Assembly (NCBI GenBank): GCA_021773355.1
Contig: JAJFKE010000051.1
Span: 221,387 to 285,386 of the forward strand
DNA length: 64,000 bases
Direction: 5' to 3'
From: Gammaproteobacteria bacterium
GTDB lineage: Bacteria > Pseudomonadota > Gammaproteobacteria > Pseudomonadales > Pseudohongiellaceae
Made by a program: the position numbers and the translations under genes. The notes under the pieces were generated by a model. It worked only from the letters and a program-made list of their open reading frames with translations, ran no database searches and was not told where the DNA came from. Of the stretch, positions 62,501 through 64,000 are shown piece by piece. Every line of letters starts with the position of its first letter. Position 1 is the stretch's first letter.

Positions 62501-63192
62501 AGAATGGATTCAGCAATGATGAAATCGACGGTATAATAGCTAAGGCCATCAAGGGTTTGATAGAGGCCAAAATTGCTAACCCTGACTTGGAGTACGATAG
62601 TACTGAAAGCACAAACACCAATTCAAATAATTCTGACTCAAGTGACAATGATATAATTCAGATAAAAATTGACGGAGCAACAGCTACAATAACTGGCGAT
62701 GTTGATCTAGATTTTGACAATATATTTGTCGGACCATTAGCCAATACTGGCGACTCAGAGGAGCCAGATGAGCAGATATTCATATTTGAAAAAGAAGCAA
62801 TATGTGAAATCGCTTCAGAATGTAGAGAATTTGTTCCAGGCGACCCTGTACAAGAAGATAGATATGAACCTCTTACATCAGATATATTGTCTATACCAGA
62901 TTCATTTGGTGATTTAAAAAACAAAATATTCGTGGCAGGGGAAATCTTGCTTGGAACTGCCCAATTGGTAGCGTCTCAATATAGAGTTCATTATGTAGAC
63001 ACAGTTCGTTACGACTACGAGCAAGTAAAAGTTGAGGCCACCACCTACACAACCAGAGGCGGAAAACTAGGTGGCGGCAGGGAATCTACATATTTCATAC
63101 CCGACCCGAATGGTACTTATACCCGGGTTGTTGAGGGTAGCAAAAGAATAGAGATAGTTCCGATTCATGATGTGCCCTTTAACAAGAGGTAG
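56578..63192 (+). CDS. SpvB/RHS-repeat secreted polymorphic protein
   Basis: 2204 residues; AGGGAG precedes the ATG. Order: a signal or anchor segment (LLVGALLFFVTLLFTQATSL), calcium-binding DGDGIPD-type repeats (about 58-115), an SpvB-like domain (about 135-300; NNSGSVSYTIPLTTPVGIAG, NLALSYNSGAGNGVLGLGWS), FG-GAP-like Asp-rich repeats (about 480-760), RHS/YD repeats (about 1100-1800) and the RHS core (GRVYDANLGRFMSADP near 1895-1910), closing at STGL near 1938. The last 266 residues are a non-conserved tip. Such proteins deliver toxins or mediate contact. The tip has no recognised toxin motif. Confidence 0.88.
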   Translation: MNSPSPINGKLLVGALLFFVTLLFTQATSLAAEAGMKQFLLDLLSESSPSGPDFDGDGIPDALDPDDDNDGIPDVYELSINFNPMNAADGAMDEDGDGASNAEEYLAQSDIFDFFDCGGSTCTYDPQPTPNQITVPPADSISDAVGAIAGKLNVNNSGSVSYTIPLTTPVGIAGLAPNLALSYNSGAGNGVLGLGWSMSSMSVIRRCPQTLVQDGNAEEVEFDSDDRFCLDGQRLVLKNPTDTYGAPGIEYRTEIDSDRKIISYGTQGNGPYSFKVWDDDGSVSTYGDTPDSRLRPPGSGSSALLWARNDVKDATSVKAANQYSNRISYSYLIDAAEFKLDKIEYAYAGAYSNSPPEAVIQFHYEIRPDTSTTFRHGTSFRVTNRLSSIDVKNEGITVRTYDLKYLDEQISAGDNKASKLAAISECRGSVCLPDTEFTWSDASIDFGFESTSTALSGFTGYMQHAASSTFSPMDTSSSITANINGDGNRDLIWMEPYSNKYRFRIATSNGVTLSTDSYASDQFEKIYGWSVTDYDQDGYSDFLVVTVDNSVETLRLFLNEDQGGGVRGYDVTPITLISDLNYTMGTLNLERAAFSDINNDGLLDITYNGKYRLLEDDALEVNGAYKFGSETAFDQTAIDAVALTVYQSSAFQVDVNTIGYTFLGIGIDQMRIGADFNGDGLADAIAPMVHENCTNCETIAAQLILLSDGAGGYTSFDYFTIDDDYSIADLNRDGLPDILCGNGVIEFNNGTALEAGITSPGITGHMMHSLIDYNLDGFSDFVYKEDGTTALKVLLWEGSYYPLSDNHFADPATEAITIANTNYTEAYGPAGSFFDINGDGLLDYVNFSTGVYLGEDASTTGNSTKAYNLVTKITDGLGNEKSIEYKPLTDNTIYTRESDAVDLDWGEVVFDFISPRYVASEVTNAVPAYDEQTSGFNINANSSVSYTYEGLKTQPAGRGSLGFHVTSITDEQTGITTKNTFLQEFPFTGLLKKTETFVPNNATALNETNFTYTKLANLNGANAVPLRPVLTQSVTNNQAADTITASSQVTISGVLNTVTTLFENYDAYGNVGKTTATITGDGTTYSTVSENTYSNDSSRWYIGRVLTTKVTTSQTGSPNVVREAAFTYDNTTGLLATEVQEPNVALYTLTTTYLRDSFGNRLRATESGSGVTSRYTRVEYDAYGRYIDKVYNSLEQLVSQVISRDAFGQPTVTSNINGVQTYTGYGTLGRQYFEGNDSGSSSQTEIRSCASVTCPTGASYRERNFAADGSEAFVFYDNLARPIQQQVKGFDGLLTSTDIQYDRSGRLRFSSNPYLPSSTVLWTGREYDILGRATKVTDPANNVSSSGYARHTNGSFVGMELTATNAEGQVKTSISNGRGLADEITDDLGGRIGYEYDARGNLTKLISKGTTGTPLNIESVISYDLLGRRSSLDDPDQGIWNYEYSRFGEMTKQTNALNQSSTMGYDALGRIISRLDKESDGTTVEGSATWGYIASGNGLGQLDTVSDSVNDYAKVFNYDNLGRVIQTYTELGVNAADGTFNEYVTYDAIGRQFQQIDATNHGMQFTYNSNGYMEKILEATDTAKEYYKVEGIDAWGNVSQAKLGNGLTEQRTFHAETGLPNRVLVTNPLAQEIQDNLYTFNKIGILTNRDRLIESNSTTLSETFHYDELNRLTQASATGLPSQTFSYDITGNMLTKSDVGTYTYGAGGAGPHAVTGAGGDTYTYDAAGNMLTGGGRTVTYNTFRKPTQLVKGGHTTSFEYGPDRARYKRVDTDGTTTKTTLYVGNVELISHSGGASESKRYIADVAVVTDTSTSSHSEHYTHKDSLGSTDVITNAVGAVVTEMSFDAFGMRRNLLTLADLLSGDYNTLNDFTTRGFTGHEMLDEVGVIHMNGRVYDANLGRFMSADPVVQDMSNVQNLNRYSYVLNSPLSFTDSTGLRLDPFEGGGFGGELWGFNPGFNLENFFGPPQDFIPGNENGFSNDEIDGIIAKAIKGLIEAKIANPDLEYDSTESTNTNSNNSDSSDNDIIQIKIDGATATITGDVDLDFDNIFVGPLANTGDSEEPDEQIFIFEKEAICEIASECREFVPGDPVQEDRYEPLTSDILSIPDSFGDLKNKIFVAGEILLGTAQLVASQYRVHYVDTVRYDYEQVKVEATTYTTRGGKLGGGRESTYFIPDPNGTYTRVVEGSKRIEIVPIHDVPFNKR

Positions 63193-63201
63193 TGAAGCGA
63201 T

Positions 63202-63666
63202 TTGAAAATTTCAATAATATTTTTAGTTTCGATAATAGTGATTTTGTATCTAGCGCAAGCCACGCGTAGCCCTGCAGACTTTGTTGGTGAAATATATTTC
63301 CCTATCGAAGCTCAATGCGAAAATGACGTGAAAGAGTTTTTAGGCAATATTTTGCCCTCGGAAAATGTTGAGCACTCGATAATATCATTGTCCACTTCAA
63401 GAGGTCCTTACTCAAAATTGGATAAAATTGGCGTACTAAGAAGCACGTCAAAAGAAAACGAACACCTACAGAGGTATATGAATGGTTCATTTATAAACTG
63501 CAGAACAAATGGAGAAACTCGTTTTGAGGTTAGATCCGAATCAGAAGCCATCGAATTTTTTTCCTATTTGGAAACTATAGAAAGAATCAATTTTAACTCC
63601 CCTTTGTACTTGGAATTAGACGACAGAGAAATAGTTATACATGATCGATATGTTCCAGAGAATTAA
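63202..63666 (+). CDS. Small exported protein, candidate partner of the RHS-type tip
   Basis: 154 residues from a TTG nine bases after the RHS-type gene. The N-terminus is hydrophobic (ISIIFLVSIIVILYLAQA) and looks like a signal or anchor; the rest is polar with two Cys. By position it could be an immunity protein for the variable tip. No sequence family supports that directly. Confidence 0.5.
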   Translation: MKISIIFLVSIIVILYLAQATRSPADFVGEIYFPIEAQCENDVKEFLGNILPSENVEHSIISLSTSRGPYSKLDKIGVLRSTSKENEHLQRYMNGSFINCRTNGETRFEVRSESEAIEFFSYLETIERINFNSPLYLELDDREIVIHDRYVPEN

Positions 63667-63864
63667 ATATTTAGATGGGACAGATTTATTTTTCAAGAAT
63701 ATTTCTCACTATCCGCACAGTCGTCTATAAATAGACTATCAGCTTCAATTACCTATTTCTTAGAAGGTGTCTATACCGCGGATGGCGAGACTAATTGTCC
63801 CGAATATACCTCATCATATCGTTCAAAGAGGGCATAACCCGATAAAGATTTAAAGGGGACGGAT

Positions 63865-64000
63865 TGAACCTCCCCCAGTGTAACGGATACTTTAAATCAG
63901 CGACAATGTCGCTTAAGGAGTATCCCAATGACCAAGAACAGAAGACCTTATAAGACCTATACGAAGGAGTTCAAACTCGAAGCAATACAGATGATGCGAG
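63865..64000 (+). mobile_element. Left end of an IS3-like insertion sequence, cut by the window edge
   Basis: TGAACC followed by CCCCCAG at 63865-63877 resembles an IS3-family terminal repeat. The first transposase codons follow at 63928. The rest lies beyond the window. Confidence 0.6.
63928..64000 (+). CDS. IS3-family OrfA transposase, N-terminal part
   Basis: ATG 63928 with AAGGAG ten bases before it. The 24 visible codons read MTKNRRPYKTYTKEFKLEAI, then QMMR, the start of the OrfA helix-turn-helix (KEFKLEAIQM). It runs off the window. Confidence 0.75.
   Translation, partial: MTKNRRPYKTYTKEFKLEAIQMMR

Noticed and set aside
35805..64000. Third copy of the tRNA-Thr attachment repeat
   Set aside because: I looked for the 3' part of the 45-base core after 35,804 and saw none; GTGGCGGC near 63,070 is only a chance short match.

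Overview
This window is a gammaproteobacterial chromosome segment of moderate GC. The core genes point there: dusB-fis, prmA-accC-accB-aroQ in one run, fabA-fabB, coq7, and a DUF3426 zinc-finger membrane protein. A marine Cellvibrionales/Pseudomonadales-like host is plausible, but I cannot fix the genus.

Layout. Bases 1-23,300 are ordinary core genome. They hold purine synthesis (purD, purH), tRNA modification and nucleoid control (dusB-fis), fatty-acid synthesis (accB, accC, fabA, fabB), nucleotide-sugar genes (manC, galU, manB), pgi, and accessory enzymes. A 245-bp MITE-like element and a frameshifted DUF1801 gene also lie here. The block ends at tRNA-Thr(UGU).

Bases 23,254-35,804 are a complete-looking 12.5-kb provirus integrated in tRNA-Thr. 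It is bounded by a 45-bp direct repeat of the tRNA 3' end. It encodes a tyrosine integrase, an XRE repressor with an operator region, a winged-helix-like replication protein next to a DnaA-box/AT-rich origin candidate, an FtsK/HerA-type packaging ATPase, and a double-jelly-roll-type major capsid protein of about 278 residues (PM2 P2-like). About 20 tiny, translationally coupled membrane or virion proteins make up the rest. No tail, portal or large terminase gene is present. I read it as an integrated tailless, membrane-containing dsDNA phage.

Bases 35,805 to about 45,600 hold a second element stacked on the same tRNA site. It has a P4-type integrase, AlpA-like regulator, P4-family helicase, iteron-like repeats, small-terminase-like protein, an XRE regulator with paired operators and a probably leaderless start, and a Ser/Thr kinase-TPR gene pair. 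Its far attachment site is not in the window.

Bases about 45,800-54,400 hold a serine recombinase, a decayed gene, and a His-Xaa-Ser (Hxs) peptide-modification locus. The locus contains hxsA, hxsC, hxsB and hxsD plus two tail-to-tail copies of a pair made of a small membrane protein and a MauG-like di-heme protein. A DUF350 gene follows.

Bases about 54,500-64,000 hold a frameshifted IS481-like element, a secreted protein, a 2204-residue SpvB/RHS-family secreted polymorphic protein with a candidate partner gene downstream, and the start of an IS3-like element cut by the window edge. All family assignments are by reading motifs; no database search was run.
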